Assembly (NCBI RefSeq): GCF_016863195.1
Contig: NZ_BOOK01000062.1
Coordinates: 1-56,259, forward strand
Direction: 5' to 3'
Source of the DNA: Paraplanobispora takensis
GTDB taxonomy: Bacteria; Actinomycetota; Actinomycetes; Streptosporangiales; Streptosporangiaceae
DNA length: 56,259 bases
Numbering within the stretch: the first letter of the stretch is position 1; the number at the start of each line of letters is the position of its first letter. The notes beneath the pieces are model-generated. The model ran no database searches, was not told the DNA's origin, and saw nothing but the letters and a program-made list of their open reading frames with translations. Below, one piece after another: positions 1 through 9,106 of this stretch. The translations under genes were made by a program, and so were the position numbers.

Positions 1-84
1 TGGTCAGCCCTGGACCTCGCTGGCGGTCAGGCCGCCGTGTTCCGCCGCGCCGACGACGACACCCAGCCCCTGACCGTCAGCTGA
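1..84 (+). CDS. possible 3' end of an upstream gene
   Basis: The first 27 codons in frame 1 are open, with GC-rich third positions typical of this genome, and end in TGA at 82-84. The peptide ends in QPLTVS. There is no recognisable motif. It may be the tail of a gene lying outside the window, but the stretch is too short to tell from chance. Confidence 0.3.
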   Translation, partial: WSALDLAGGQAAVFRRADDDTQPLTVS

Positions 85-195
85 CGCACCGGACGCCGCC
101 GCCTCCCCGGGGGCTCTGTTCGTATCGCCGGGACAACGGGATGAACTTCCGCCACCTGGGTAGTTGCAGACATGAGCGGGGAAGTCGGGGGAGCT

Positions 196-576
196 ATGGC
201 CGAAGTGCTGGTCGTCGAGGACGACGCGGATATCCGAGAAGTGATCGCCTTTCGGCTGCGGCAGGACGGGCACACCATCCACGCCGCCGACGACGGCGCC
301 GTCGCCATGACGCTGCTGCAGAGCCTGCGGCCCGATCTGGTGGTGCTCGACTGGATACTGCCGCACATCTCCGGGGTGGAGCTGTGCCGCTATCTGCGCA
401 CTCTGCCCGGCATGGAACAGGTGCCGGTGCTGATGCTGACGGTCAGGGGGGAGGCCGCCGACATGCGGCGGGGGTTCGGCGCCGGAGTGAGCGACTACAT
501 GACCAAGCCGTTCAGCCTCCAGGAGTTGTCGACGCGCACCCAGGCCCTGCTGGCGCAGGCCGCCATGCGTCACTGA
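196..576 (+). CDS. receiver-only response regulator
   Basis: A 126-residue stand-alone receiver domain with no output domain. The acidic pocket (VVEDDAD near residue 8), the phospho-acceptor Asp in VVLDW, the switch Thr in MLTV and the Lys in TKPFS are all present. ATG 196 is chosen over the in-frame start at 172 because GGGGGAG lies just upstream. Such single-domain regulators normally signal by protein-protein contact or pass phosphate along a relay. No histidine kinase is next to it inside the window, so the partner is unknown; it may lie left of position 1. Transcription runs towards the convergent STAS gene, with a hairpin between them. Confidence 0.85.
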   Translation: MAEVLVVEDDADIREVIAFRLRQDGHTIHAADDGAVAMTLLQSLRPDLVVLDWILPHISGVELCRYLRTLPGMEQVPVLMLTVRGEAADMRRGFGAGVSDYMTKPFSLQELSTRTQALLAQAAMRH

Positions 577-601
577 TGCGCCACTGAGGCGCCCGCGTCA
601 C

Positions 602-640
602 GCGCCGCCGTACGCGGACGGGAAGTCCGTACGGCGCGCC
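602..640. terminator. hairpin between convergent genes
   Basis: CCGTAC-GC-GGAC (608-619) pairs with GTCCGTACGG (625-634) around a 5-base loop with a two-base bulge. There is no T tract, as is usual in high-GC actinomycetes. It lies between the stops of the response regulator and the STAS gene and could serve both. Confidence 0.45.
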
Positions 641-655
641 GCACGCCCCGGCGGG

Positions 656-1366
656 TCAGTCCCGGATCGTGACCGGGTTGCCGCGGTGGCTCTGCATGAC
701 GGCCAGGGCGCTGCGGCACTGCCGGCGGTTGTGGTCCATCACGATGCGCGCTTCGCCGTTCTCGCCACGCCGCTGCTGCAGGGTCAGAACCTGGTGTACG
801 GCCTGGCTGCGCAGCTGGCGGGAGCGGACCATGGCCGCCGCCAGGAAGGCGAGGTCGAAAGCGGCCGGGGACGGGACGGTGGTCCGGCGCGCCGATGACG
901 GCCGTACGGGACGCCGGTCGGGGGCGGGGTCCCAGCCGCCGGGCGAGGTCAGGCGCCGCAGGGTCGGCAGGTGCCGTCGCCCGGCGGCCCGCTGCGGCGG
1001 CGTGTCGCGGCGGTCGAGGCCGAGCGCGGCCAGGGCCCGGGTCGGGTCGTCGTACATCTGCAGTCGCGGCGCCGAGTGCCCGTTCATCAAGGTGATCAGG
1101 CGGCGCAGCGCGGGACCGGCCCCGGCGACGACCAGCGCGCCGCCCCTGTCGTGCAGGGCCCGGTCGGTGACGTTGAGCTGCCGCACTCCGGCCACGTCGC
1201 AGAAACGCAGCGCCGCGACCTGGGCCACCACCTGAAGGATGGGCGAGGCGTGCAACGGCCGCAGCATGGCGGCCAGCGTCGGGGCGGTGACGGCGTCCAG
1301 CTCGCCCGTCATGGTGATCACCATGACGGTATCGGTCACCGGGGTGAGCTCAAGCGACAGAGGCAT
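656..1366 (-). CDS. STAS-domain protein with unknown C-terminal extension
   Basis: 236 residues. Residues 1-120 read as a STAS (anti-anti-sigma) fold: beta-rich start, GELDAVTAPTLA, and ALRFCDVAGVRQL at the place where SpoIIAA-type proteins carry DSSG. Here the motif is DVAG (57-60), so the serine that anti-sigma kinases phosphorylate is absent. Residues 120-180 are Arg/Pro-rich, and the last 55 residues form a basic, possibly helical segment rich in Arg/Gln that I do not recognise. The start at 1366 has AAAGG eight bases upstream; a longer in-frame start at 1444 has no support. It may be a constitutively active antagonist or a scaffold rather than a phospho-switch. Confidence 0.75.
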   Translation of the reverse strand: MPLSLELTPVTDTVMVITMTGELDAVTAPTLAAMLRPLHASPILQVVAQVAALRFCDVAGVRQLNVTDRALHDRGGALVVAGAGPALRRLITLMNGHSAPRLQMYDDPTRALAALGLDRRDTPPQRAAGRRHLPTLRRLTSPGGWDPAPDRRPVRPSSARRTTVPSPAAFDLAFLAAAMVRSRQLRSQAVHQVLTLQQRRGENGEARIVMDHNRRQCRSALAVMQSHRGNPVTIRD

Positions 1367-1542
1367 CCATCTGACCTTTGTGCATGTGAGTCGGCCCGGC
1401 AGAACGCCGGCCCGTGGAACCCATCTAACCTCATTTCGCTGCACCGATCAGTCTCCCGCGGCGCGACACCGTGCTCACCCGCGCGTATACCCGCGGATTC
1501 GCTGCGTGAGGAGAACAGTCCGGCGCGGAAGCCGCGAGATCC

Positions 1543-2808
1543 TCAGGCGGGCAGGCGGTAGACCCGCCGGGCGTTGCCGGATCCGACCATCCCGGCGATC
1601 CGGGCGGCGTCCCGTTCCGTCCAGGAGTCCTCCTCCAGACCGGCGCGCAACAGGCCGGACAGCGCGTGGCGGAACAGCACCGCGCCGAGGTGGTACAGCT
1701 CGGGCAGCCCGAACGCGTCGGAGGCGTAGAGCAGCTTGCCGAACGGGGCCAGTTCGAGCACCTCGGCCAGCAGCGCCCCGGCCCGCCGGCCCAGGTTGTG
1801 CGTGGCCAGGCTGACGTCGGCGAACACGTGCGGGAACACCTGGGCGAGGTAGCCCGCCTCCCGGTGGTACGGATAGTTGTGCAGCAGGATGATCGGCACC
1901 CCGGCCGGCGCGGTCGCCCGCAGCAGGTCGGTCAGCAGCACCGGGTTCGCCCGGGACAGGTGCACGTCCGCGTCGCCGTACCCGACGTGGAACTGCACCG
2001 GCAGGCCGAGGTCGAGGGCCGCGTACACCAGGAACCGGTGCAGCACCTCCTGCGCCAGCCGGGCCGGGACGCCGGGCCGCATGCCGGAGAACCACCGGTC
2101 CACCGCGGCGGTGAGGTCGCGGTGCCCCGGCCGCTCCGGGGCCAGCGCCAGCCCCGCCCGGTAGGCGGCCACGGACTTGGCCCCGACCACCCGGCCGTCC
2201 CCGGTGCGCGCCAGTCCCGCGGGGTGCCCGCTCCGGACGTGCTGCATCCCCGCACGCCCCTCGTGACCGCTCTCGGGGTGCCGCGTCCCCACGCGCCGCC
2301 CGTGACCGTTCCCGGCGTACGACAGTTCGGCGAGGCGTTCGCGGACGCGGCCGGCGAAGTCCCCGGCGCAGACCCCCGACTCGGCCACCTCCTCGGCCAG
2401 CCGTTCCAGGCGGACGATCTCGTACGCGGGCGCCCCGGCGGCCCGGGCCAGCCCGGCGGGGGACAGCAGCGGCCGGGGGGTGTAGCCGGTGTCCACGCAC
2501 AACCCGCCCAGTCCCGCCGCGGCCAGCAGCCGCCGGGTCACCTCCGCGTGGCCGAGCTCCGCCCGGCGGGCCAGGTACTCCTCGGGCTCGGCGTGCCGGG
2601 GCAGGTCCAGCAGGGGAGCGCACCAGCGGCGCACCGCGAACCCCACCTGCGTGTCGAACAGGCTCCCGCCCAGCGGCGAGGAGCCCCCGGCCTCGGTCAG
2701 CAGCGCCTCGAACGCGGGACGCGGCAGGTCCTCGGGCACGACCCCGTGGCAGTGGTGGTCGACCAGGCGGAGCCCGGCGACCGCGGGCAGGAGTTCGGGC
2801 CTCGGCAT
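1543..2808 (-). CDS. amidohydrolase family protein (FluG N-terminal-like)
   Basis: 421 residues of the amidohydrolase-2 superfamily, TIM-barrel metal hydrolases. Metal-site motifs seen: VDHHCHG (HxH at residues 19-21), QFHVGYGD, ILLHNYPYH and LYASDAF, which supplies the late Asp. The start at 2808 has CGGAG six bases upstream. Residues about 185-220 form a Gly/His/Arg-rich insertion with the repeated phrase SGH, probably an exposed loop. It is divergent, with 132 bases between starts, from a glutamine-synthetase-like gene. In fungal FluG these two domain types are one polypeptide. The substrate is unknown; hydrolysis of a gamma-glutamyl amide made by the neighbour is a reasonable guess. Confidence 0.8.
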   Translation of the reverse strand: MPRPELLPAVAGLRLVDHHCHGVVPEDLPRPAFEALLTEAGGSSPLGGSLFDTQVGFAVRRWCAPLLDLPRHAEPEEYLARRAELGHAEVTRRLLAAAGLGGLCVDTGYTPRPLLSPAGLARAAGAPAYEIVRLERLAEEVAESGVCAGDFAGRVRERLAELSYAGNGHGRRVGTRHPESGHEGRAGMQHVRSGHPAGLARTGDGRVVGAKSVAAYRAGLALAPERPGHRDLTAAVDRWFSGMRPGVPARLAQEVLHRFLVYAALDLGLPVQFHVGYGDADVHLSRANPVLLTDLLRATAPAGVPIILLHNYPYHREAGYLAQVFPHVFADVSLATHNLGRRAGALLAEVLELAPFGKLLYASDAFGLPELYHLGAVLFRHALSGLLRAGLEEDSWTERDAARIAGMVGSGNARRVYRLPA

Positions 2809-2940
2809 GGTTGCTCCGATCGGCGGGCCGGTCGCGGGCTCGTCGGGCACCGGCCACCGACAAGACTTATCACGGCCGGTCCGGGGCGCCGGGCCGGCGA
2901 GGGCGGTGGCGTCTAATCTTGAACAGAGGAGGCCGTGCCG

Positions 2941-4329
2941 ATGCCAGAGCCGCTGACCGCTCCAGAACGGGCCCGCCGGGCGGAACACGCCCGTACGGCC
3001 GCCGCCGGCCTGTCCGCCGACGGCGTCGACGGCGTCGCGGTGACCTGGGTGGACACCAGCGGCGTCACCCGCGTCAAGGCGGTGCCGACCGCCCGCCTGG
3101 AGCAGGCCGCCGCCTGGGGCGTCGGGGCCTCACCGGTGTTCGACGCCTTCCTGCTCGACGACTCGATCGTGTCCGGCCGGTACGCCGGCGGCCCGGTCGG
3201 GGACCTGCGGCTGTACCCCGACCTGGGCCGGCTCACCCGCCTGGCCGCCGCCCCCGGCTGGGCCTGGGCCCCGGCCGACCGCTACGACCAGGAGGGCCGG
3301 CCGCACCCGCTGGACGCGCGCGGCCTGGCCCGGCGCGAGGCCGACCGGCTGGCCGGGGACGGCTACGCGGTGCGCGCGGCGTTCGAGATCGAGTGGTGCG
3401 TCTCCCTGGGCACCGGCGACGACTTCGTGCCCGCGTGCCGGGGCCCGGCCTACGGCATGACCCGGCTCACCGAGCTGGCCGGCTATCTGCGCGAGGTGCT
3501 CACGGCCCTGGCCGCGCAGGGGGTCGCCGTCGAGCAACTGCACCCCGAGTACGCCGCCGGTCAGTACGAGGTCTCCGTCGCCGCGGCCGACCCGGTCGGC
3601 GCGGCGGACCTCGCGGTGCTGGTGCGCGAGACCGTCCGCGCGGTCACCGCACGGCACGGGATGCGCGCCACGTTCGCGCCGAAGGTGCTGGCCGGCGGGG
3701 TCGGCAACGGCGGCCACGTCCACCTCAGCCTGTGGCGCGACGGGATGAGCCTGATGTCCGGCGGTCCCGGCCCGTACGGGCTGACCGGCGACGGCGAGGG
3801 CTTCGCGGCGGGGATCCTGGAGCGGTTGCCCGCCCTGCTCGCCGTCGGCGCCCCGGCGGTCGCGAGCTACCTGCGGCTGGTGCCCTCGCACTGGGCCGGC
3901 GCCTTCGCCTGCTGGGGCAGGGAGAACCGGGAGGCGGCGCTGCGCCTGGTCACCGGCTCGGAGGGCGAGCGCGACCGGGCGGCCAACATCGAGGTCAAGT
4001 GCGTCGACCTGGCGGCCAACCCCTACCTTCTGGTCGCCGCCCTGCTGGCCGCCGGCCGTACCGGCGTCGCGGCCGGGTCGCGCCTGCCCGACCCGGTCGA
4101 GACGGACCCGGCCGCCATGGACGAGGAGACCCGGCGCAAGCGGGGGATCGCCGCCCTGCCGGGCACGCTGACCGAGGCCGTCGCCGCCTTCGAGGACGAC
4201 CGGGTCCTCGGCGAGGCGCTCGGGCCGGAGATGGCGGACACCGTGGTGGCGGTGCGCCGGGGCGAGCTCGCGCTGTTCGACGGCGCGGAGCCGGACGACA
4301 TCGTCGAACGCAGCCGCTGGCGCTACTGA
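2941..4329 (+). CDS. glutamine synthetase family ligase (non-canonical)
   Basis: 462 residues. The GS catalytic fold is visible: FEIEWC (metal Glu), the GNGGHVHLSLW box, WGRENREAALR, and the NIEVKCVDLAANPYL segment typical of GS-like gamma-glutamyl ligases. The N-terminal beta-grasp half (VAVTWVDTSGVTRVKAVP) is also present. AGAGGAGG at 2925-2932 is eight bases from ATG 2941, better than GTG 2935. Family knowledge: GS-like proteins of this type make gamma-glutamyl amides of polyamines, ethanolamine or aromatic amines rather than serving primary nitrogen assimilation. The divergent FluG-like amidohydrolase suggests a make-and-break pair. The amine substrate cannot be read from sequence. Confidence 0.85.
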   Translation: MPEPLTAPERARRAEHARTAAAGLSADGVDGVAVTWVDTSGVTRVKAVPTARLEQAAAWGVGASPVFDAFLLDDSIVSGRYAGGPVGDLRLYPDLGRLTRLAAAPGWAWAPADRYDQEGRPHPLDARGLARREADRLAGDGYAVRAAFEIEWCVSLGTGDDFVPACRGPAYGMTRLTELAGYLREVLTALAAQGVAVEQLHPEYAAGQYEVSVAAADPVGAADLAVLVRETVRAVTARHGMRATFAPKVLAGGVGNGGHVHLSLWRDGMSLMSGGPGPYGLTGDGEGFAAGILERLPALLAVGAPAVASYLRLVPSHWAGAFACWGRENREAALRLVTGSEGERDRAANIEVKCVDLAANPYLLVAALLAAGRTGVAAGSRLPDPVETDPAAMDEETRRKRGIAALPGTLTEAVAAFEDDRVLGEALGPEMADTVVAVRRGELALFDGAEPDDIVERSRWRY

Positions 4330-4476
4330 CGGGCCCGGGCGGCCCCGGCGGCGAGCCGGCCCCGTTTCCCCGCCCCGGTGCGGAAAGGGAGTCCGGAAAA
4401 GGCTCATGCCCTCCCCGCGCGCGTCGATAGGACACCTGCACCACTCATCGGCGCAGCATGGGTGAAATGGGGGGAA

Positions 4477-6852
4477 ATGAGAAGATTTCGGCCGATCGCG
4501 GCCGTCGTCTCCGCCTGCCCCCGGTTCGCCGGGCACCCGCGCGGCTGGCTGGTCTATCTACTGCTCGGAGGCCTGCTGGCCGTCCTGACGCCGGTACTGG
4601 CCACCCGGTCGGCGCTGCTGGAACTGCTGTCATGGGTCACGCTGCAGGGCATCTGCGCGCTGGCCGTGCTGAACGCCGTCAGCCGGTACGGCCTGGCCGA
4701 TCTGCGGCCCTGGCGGCTGATCCGCCTGGCCCTCGTGCTCTCGTGGGTGTCGACCGCCGTGGGCTGGGGAATCGGCTGGGTCTGGCTGAAGATCCCCCTG
4801 CTGATGACCCTGTACAACGTCGGCACGCTGATCTCCTATCTCGTGTCGCTGGCCGCGCTGGTCGCCCTGAGCACGCGGGGCGCGGGGGCGCGGGGGACGG
4901 CGCTGCTGGACGCCGGCATCATCACCGTCGGCGTGGCCATGCCGATCTGGAGCCTGGTCATCAAGCCGGCCCTGGACCGCAGCGCGCACACCGGCGTCGA
5001 CATGCCCTTCGTGCTGCTCCTGCCCGTCATCGACCTGTTCATCATCGGGCTGATGACGAGGCTGACCCTCGACAACGGCCGCGCGCCCTGGCTGGCGCTG
5101 CTGAACCTCGCCTACCTCAGCGTGTTCGCGGCCGACAGCATCTACCTGCTCGACCAGACGGAGGGCCGCGACTACGGCGTCGCCTCCACGATCGGCTGGC
5201 TGGGCTGGTCGGTCCTGGTGGCCGTCTCGGCCATGCACCCGTCCATGGCCGACGCGCGACGGCTGCGGGCCGGCGCCGTCTCCAGCAGGGCCAGGGTGAC
5301 CGTCTTCCTGGGGCTCGCGCTGCTCAGCCCGCTGACCTCGATCCTCGGCCAGTGGTTCTTCTTCGGCACGACCTTCCGCCCCCGTGACGCGTTCGGGATC
5401 ATCGGGCTGACCGTGGTGCTGGCCGTCCTGCTGGTGGCGCGGCTGAGCATCGTGGCCCGCCTGGCCGAGGAGCACGCCGAGGAGCTGGGCACCGCCCTGC
5501 GCCGCCAGGAGGTCCTGCAGCGCAGCCTGTCGCACAACGCCCTGCACGACCCGCTGACCGGCCTGGCCAACCGCACGCTGCTGGGCCAGTCCCTGCAGCA
5601 CGCCATCATCCCCAGCATGGCCCTGCCCGGCCTGCGGCCCCCGGCGTTGCTGCTGCTGGACCTGGACGGCTTCAAGGACGTCAACGACAGCTTCGGCCAC
5701 CCGGTCGGCGACGAGCTGCTCACCCATGTGGCCGCGCGCCTGCAGGACGTCGCCGGCGGCGCCGGTCACACGCTGGCCCGCCTGGGCGGCGACGAGTTCG
5801 CGCTGGTGCTGCCCGACGCCGCCGTCGGCGACGCGGTCGCCGTGGCCGAGCGCATCCTGACCGCGCTGCGGGCGCCGTACCTCCTCGACGGTCACGAGCT
5901 GCACCTGACCACCAGCATCGGCGTGCTGGCCGGGCTGCCGACGGCCACCCCGTCGGAGGCGCTGCGCGATGCCGACCTGGCGCTGTACGCGGCCAAGAAC
6001 GCCGGCAAGAACCAGTACGCGATGTTCACCTCCGCCCTGCGCGAGGACCGCCTGGAGCGCACCCGGCTGACCATCGGGCTGCGCCGCGCGCTGGCCGGCG
6101 GGGAGCTCGTCCTGAACTACCAGCCGGTCGTCGACCTGGCCAGCGGGGACATCCGCAAGGTGGAGGCGCTGCTGCGCTGGAACCCGACCGGCTCACGGCC
6201 GGTGCCGCCGGATGTGTTCATCCCGATCGCCGAGGAGAGCGGGCTGATCGTGCCGATCGGCACCTGGGTGCTGGAGCAGGCCTGCCGGGACGCGGGCCGC
6301 TGGTATGAGCGGCACGGCGTCTCGGTGACCGTCAACGTCTCGGGCCGTCAGCTGCGCGAGCCCGACTTCGCCGAGACGGTGCTGGACATCCTGGCCCGGC
6401 ACGGCCTGCCCGAGCAGGCGCTGGTGCTGGAGATCACCGAGAGCATGCTGCTGGCCACCACCCCGGCCGAGACCGCCCGCATCATCGCGGCCCTGGCCAC
6501 GCTCCGGGAGCACGGCGTGCGGGTCGCCCTGGACGACTTCGGCACCGGCTACTCCTCGCTGTCGTACCTGCGCACCCTCCCGGTGGACATCCTCAAGATC
6601 GACAAGTCGTTCCTCCCGCCCTCCGGGCACGCCGACCACCACCAGATGCGCGCCTTCACCAAGGCGATCCTGGAGCTGTCGGCCAGTCTCGGCCTGAACG
6701 TCATCGTCGAGGGCGTGGAGACCCCCGAGCAGGCGGCCCTGCTCCAGCAGATGGGCTGTCCGCAGGCGCAGGGCTACCTGTTCTCCCCGCCGGTCGCCGC
6801 CCTGCAGGTCGACGGCCTGCTGGCGGTCACCCCGTGGCAGCAGGTCGCCTGA
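4477..6852 (+). CDS. membrane GGDEF-EAL c-di-GMP enzyme
   Basis: 791 residues. Residues 20-310 hold about eight to ten hydrophobic helices (a MASE-like integral sensor). A GGDEF domain follows (GGDEF at 437-441, intact) and an EAL domain (EAL at 563-565; VNVSGRQL, ESMLL, LDDFGTGYSS, EGVET and QAQGY also intact). Both cyclase and phosphodiesterase signatures are therefore complete. The product-inhibition RxxD before GGDEF is not there: the corresponding positions read G and H. ATG 4477 follows GGGGGGAA; an upstream in-frame start at 4378 would add an unlikely charged leader. It acts at the cytoplasmic membrane, setting c-di-GMP levels. No obvious operon partner. Confidence 0.9.
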   Translation: MRRFRPIAAVVSACPRFAGHPRGWLVYLLLGGLLAVLTPVLATRSALLELLSWVTLQGICALAVLNAVSRYGLADLRPWRLIRLALVLSWVSTAVGWGIGWVWLKIPLLMTLYNVGTLISYLVSLAALVALSTRGAGARGTALLDAGIITVGVAMPIWSLVIKPALDRSAHTGVDMPFVLLLPVIDLFIIGLMTRLTLDNGRAPWLALLNLAYLSVFAADSIYLLDQTEGRDYGVASTIGWLGWSVLVAVSAMHPSMADARRLRAGAVSSRARVTVFLGLALLSPLTSILGQWFFFGTTFRPRDAFGIIGLTVVLAVLLVARLSIVARLAEEHAEELGTALRRQEVLQRSLSHNALHDPLTGLANRTLLGQSLQHAIIPSMALPGLRPPALLLLDLDGFKDVNDSFGHPVGDELLTHVAARLQDVAGGAGHTLARLGGDEFALVLPDAAVGDAVAVAERILTALRAPYLLDGHELHLTTSIGVLAGLPTATPSEALRDADLALYAAKNAGKNQYAMFTSALREDRLERTRLTIGLRRALAGGELVLNYQPVVDLASGDIRKVEALLRWNPTGSRPVPPDVFIPIAEESGLIVPIGTWVLEQACRDAGRWYERHGVSVTVNVSGRQLREPDFAETVLDILARHGLPEQALVLEITESMLLATTPAETARIIAALATLREHGVRVALDDFGTGYSSLSYLRTLPVDILKIDKSFLPPSGHADHHQMRAFTKAILELSASLGLNVIVEGVETPEQAALLQQMGCPQAQGYLFSPPVAALQVDGLLAVTPWQQVA

Positions 6853-6897
6853 CCGGGCCCGGAGGCTCCGGCGGCCGGGAGGCGTCCGTACCGGGAC

Positions 6898-8310
6898 TCA
6901 GAACGTCCGGCGGCCCGGGAGCATGTCGTCGTCGGGGATCGACGGCGCGCTGCGCATGACCGGCGGCACGTCGGCCACCCCGGCCCAGCGGCGCAGGGTC
7001 GCCGTCGCCGCCTGGCGGTCGGCCTCGGTCAGGGCGGCGATGTTCGCCCCGTGGTTGGCGCCCGGCGCGACGTACAGGTGGGAGTCGTTCCTGCTGGGGG
7101 TGAAGCGCTCGGCGCCCCAGGGGTCGTTCTCGCCGTAGACGAACATCATCCGGTCGGAATGCCGGCGCACCCAGTGGTCCACGTCCAGCATCGGCAGCGC
7201 GTCGTGCCGGGAGCGCAGCTCGGCCGGCAGGACCGAGTTGGGCTGGTAGAGGCCGGGGTGACGGGTCAGGCCGCGCAGATGCCTGAAGCGCAGCTCCGGC
7301 CAGCCGAGCTGGGTGGCGGCCTGGTAGTAGTACGGCGTGTAGTACTCGATGCCCTGGTCGGTGTAGAACGACCAGCCCGCGACCGAGTCGATCCAGGCGT
7401 ACAGCTCGTCGTCGGTGGCGGTGGCCGGCGGCACGTCCGCGCAGTCGGCGGTGGTGGAGTACTGCCAGAAGGCCCACACCGTGTCCAGCACCGTCATCTC
7501 GAACGACCGGTCGGCGCTGCCCAGCGTCCGGGTGAAGGTGTAGCCGTTCTGCGCGGCGTACGCCTCCAGCTTGGGCACCAGGCGGTCGCGGCGCTTGAGC
7601 GCCTCCTTCTGCACATCGTCCAGCGCGGTACGGCAGGCGGCGTCGCCGACGCGGGCGAAGAACGCGTCATAGGCGCCGTCGAGGGGGTTGATCCGGTCGT
7701 TGGGTGCGACGTAGGCCACCACGCCGTCCACGTCTCCGGGGTAGAAGCGCCGGTGGTAGAGGGAGGTCATGCCGCCCTTGCTGGCGCCCGTCTGGATCCA
7801 CTTGCCGGAGTAGACCGTCTTGAGCGCCTGCACGATCCGGTGCTCGTCACCGGCCTCCTGCCAGATGTTCAGGTCGCGCCAGTTCGCCGGGTCCGGCCGG
7901 GACGAGCGGAAGAAACGGTGCTCGACGGAGATCTGGTTGCCGTCGAGCAGGCGCGTCGGCTCGGTCCGGGAGGGGGCCGGGTTCACGGGCAGGCCGTACC
8001 CGCCGGTGTAGAGCACCACCGGAGCGGTCTCCGACCGGTGCAGCAGGGTGAGCCGCTGCTGGTAGGTGCCCTTGCCGGGGTCGCGGTGGTCGACCGGCTG
8101 GGTGAAGGTGAGGACGAAGAACCGGTAGCCGGTCGGCTGGGTCTCGGAGACCACGCTCAGGCCGGGTATCGCCTTGAGCTTGGCCAGCAGGGTGTCCTCG
8201 GCCGCCGCGGAGGGCGGAGGGGCCGGCTGGACCTGTGCCTCGGCGGGCAGGGCGAGGGAGCCGGCGGTGAGCAGGGACAGGACGAGGGCGGGGATCACCC
8301 GGGTTCGCAC
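6898..8310 (-). CDS. secreted S37-family (PS-10) tripeptidyl aminopeptidase
   Basis: About 470 residues. The N-terminus is a signal peptide (RTRVIPALVLSLLTAGSLAL, then AEA before QVQP). The nucleophile elbow is GASKGG within IQTGASKGGMTSLYHRR; the late Asp is in VYGENDPWG and His in GANHGAN, a complete alpha/beta-hydrolase triad. Family S37 members release tripeptides from the N-termini of proteins outside the cell and are typical of streptomycetes and relatives. AGGAGG is only one base from ATG 8316 but seven bases from the in-frame GTG two codons later, so GTG 8310 is the better start. Monocistronic; convergent with the GGDEF-EAL gene. Confidence 0.88.
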   Translation of the reverse strand: MRTRVIPALVLSLLTAGSLALPAEAQVQPAPPPSAAAEDTLLAKLKAIPGLSVVSETQPTGYRFFVLTFTQPVDHRDPGKGTYQQRLTLLHRSETAPVVLYTGGYGLPVNPAPSRTEPTRLLDGNQISVEHRFFRSSRPDPANWRDLNIWQEAGDEHRIVQALKTVYSGKWIQTGASKGGMTSLYHRRFYPGDVDGVVAYVAPNDRINPLDGAYDAFFARVGDAACRTALDDVQKEALKRRDRLVPKLEAYAAQNGYTFTRTLGSADRSFEMTVLDTVWAFWQYSTTADCADVPPATATDDELYAWIDSVAGWSFYTDQGIEYYTPYYYQAATQLGWPELRFRHLRGLTRHPGLYQPNSVLPAELRSRHDALPMLDVDHWVRRHSDRMMFVYGENDPWGAERFTPSRNDSHLYVAPGANHGANIAALTEADRQAATATLRRWAGVADVPPVMRSAPSIPDDDMLPGRRTF

Positions 8311-8496
8311 GATCATGCCTCCTGAGGGGTGGTCGCGTCGCCGCGGGCTCGCGGGTCACGCCGGGCGGGAACGCGTCCGGCGGAGACGGGGTCCGGCGTT
8401 CCGGCGGCGACGGGGAAGCGAGTGCCTCGCCGCCACCTTAGTGACCTCTGTCGCGTTTGAGGAGATCGTTTCCAGGAGATCTCCGTGCCGCCTCGA

Positions 8497-9018
8497 TCAC
8501 GGGGATCCCGCTTCGGCGAGCGCCCGTTCGAAGGCGGCGTACGCGTGCGCCGAGAAGAGCACGAACCGGATCTCGGCCACCCGCGTCGCGGCGGCGCGCA
8601 CGGTGCCGACGGCGATGCGGGCGGCGTCGTCCATCGGCCATCGGTAGATCCCCGTGGAGACCGCGGGGAAGGCCACGCCGCTGGCGCCCAGTTCGTCGGC
8701 CACCCGCAGCGACTCCCGGTAGCAGGAGGCCAGCAGCTCCGAGCGGTCCTCCGCGGGGGAGAAGACCGGGCCGACGGTGTGGACGACCCAGCGGGCCGGG
8801 AGATCGCCGGCCGTGGTGCCCACCGCCCGGCCGGTGGGCAGGCCCCGGCCGTAGTGCGAGGCGCGCAGCCTGCGGCACTCTTCGAGGATCGCCGGGCCGC
8901 CGCGCCGGTGGATCGCCCCGTCGACCCCGCCGCCTCCCAGGAGGGAGGAGTTGGCGGCGTTGACGATGACGTCGATCTCCTGCTCGGTGATGTCGCCCTG
9001 GATCAGCTTGATCTCCAT
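8497..9018 (-). CDS. macrodomain ADP-ribose / O-acetyl-ADP-ribose hydrolase
   Basis: 173 residues, the normal size for a single macrodomain of the YmdB type. Visible motifs: KLIQGDIT at the start, DVIVNAANSSLLGGGGVDGAIHRRGG (the ribose-binding loop with the catalytic Asn and Asp), VHTVGPVFS, and VAFPAVSTGIYRWP (phosphate loop). Proteins of this family remove ADP-ribose from acidic residues or hydrolyse O-acetyl-ADP-ribose. No ADP-ribosyltransferase or sirtuin is nearby. The start at 9018 is taken because the fold begins exactly there; its ribosome site is weak. Long upstream extensions in frame are shadow sequence over the next gene. Confidence 0.88.
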   Translation of the reverse strand: MEIKLIQGDITEQEIDVIVNAANSSLLGGGGVDGAIHRRGGPAILEECRRLRASHYGRGLPTGRAVGTTAGDLPARWVVHTVGPVFSPAEDRSELLASCYRESLRVADELGASGVAFPAVSTGIYRWPMDDAARIAVGTVRAAATRVAEIRFVLFSAHAYAAFERALAEAGSP

Positions 9019-9106
9019 GGGGAGAGTCTGCCGGCGGGAATCGGCCGGTCCGCCGGAAACCCCGCCGGAGGCGAACTTTCTACGCCCGGCGCGTGTCTCA
9101 TGGTGC

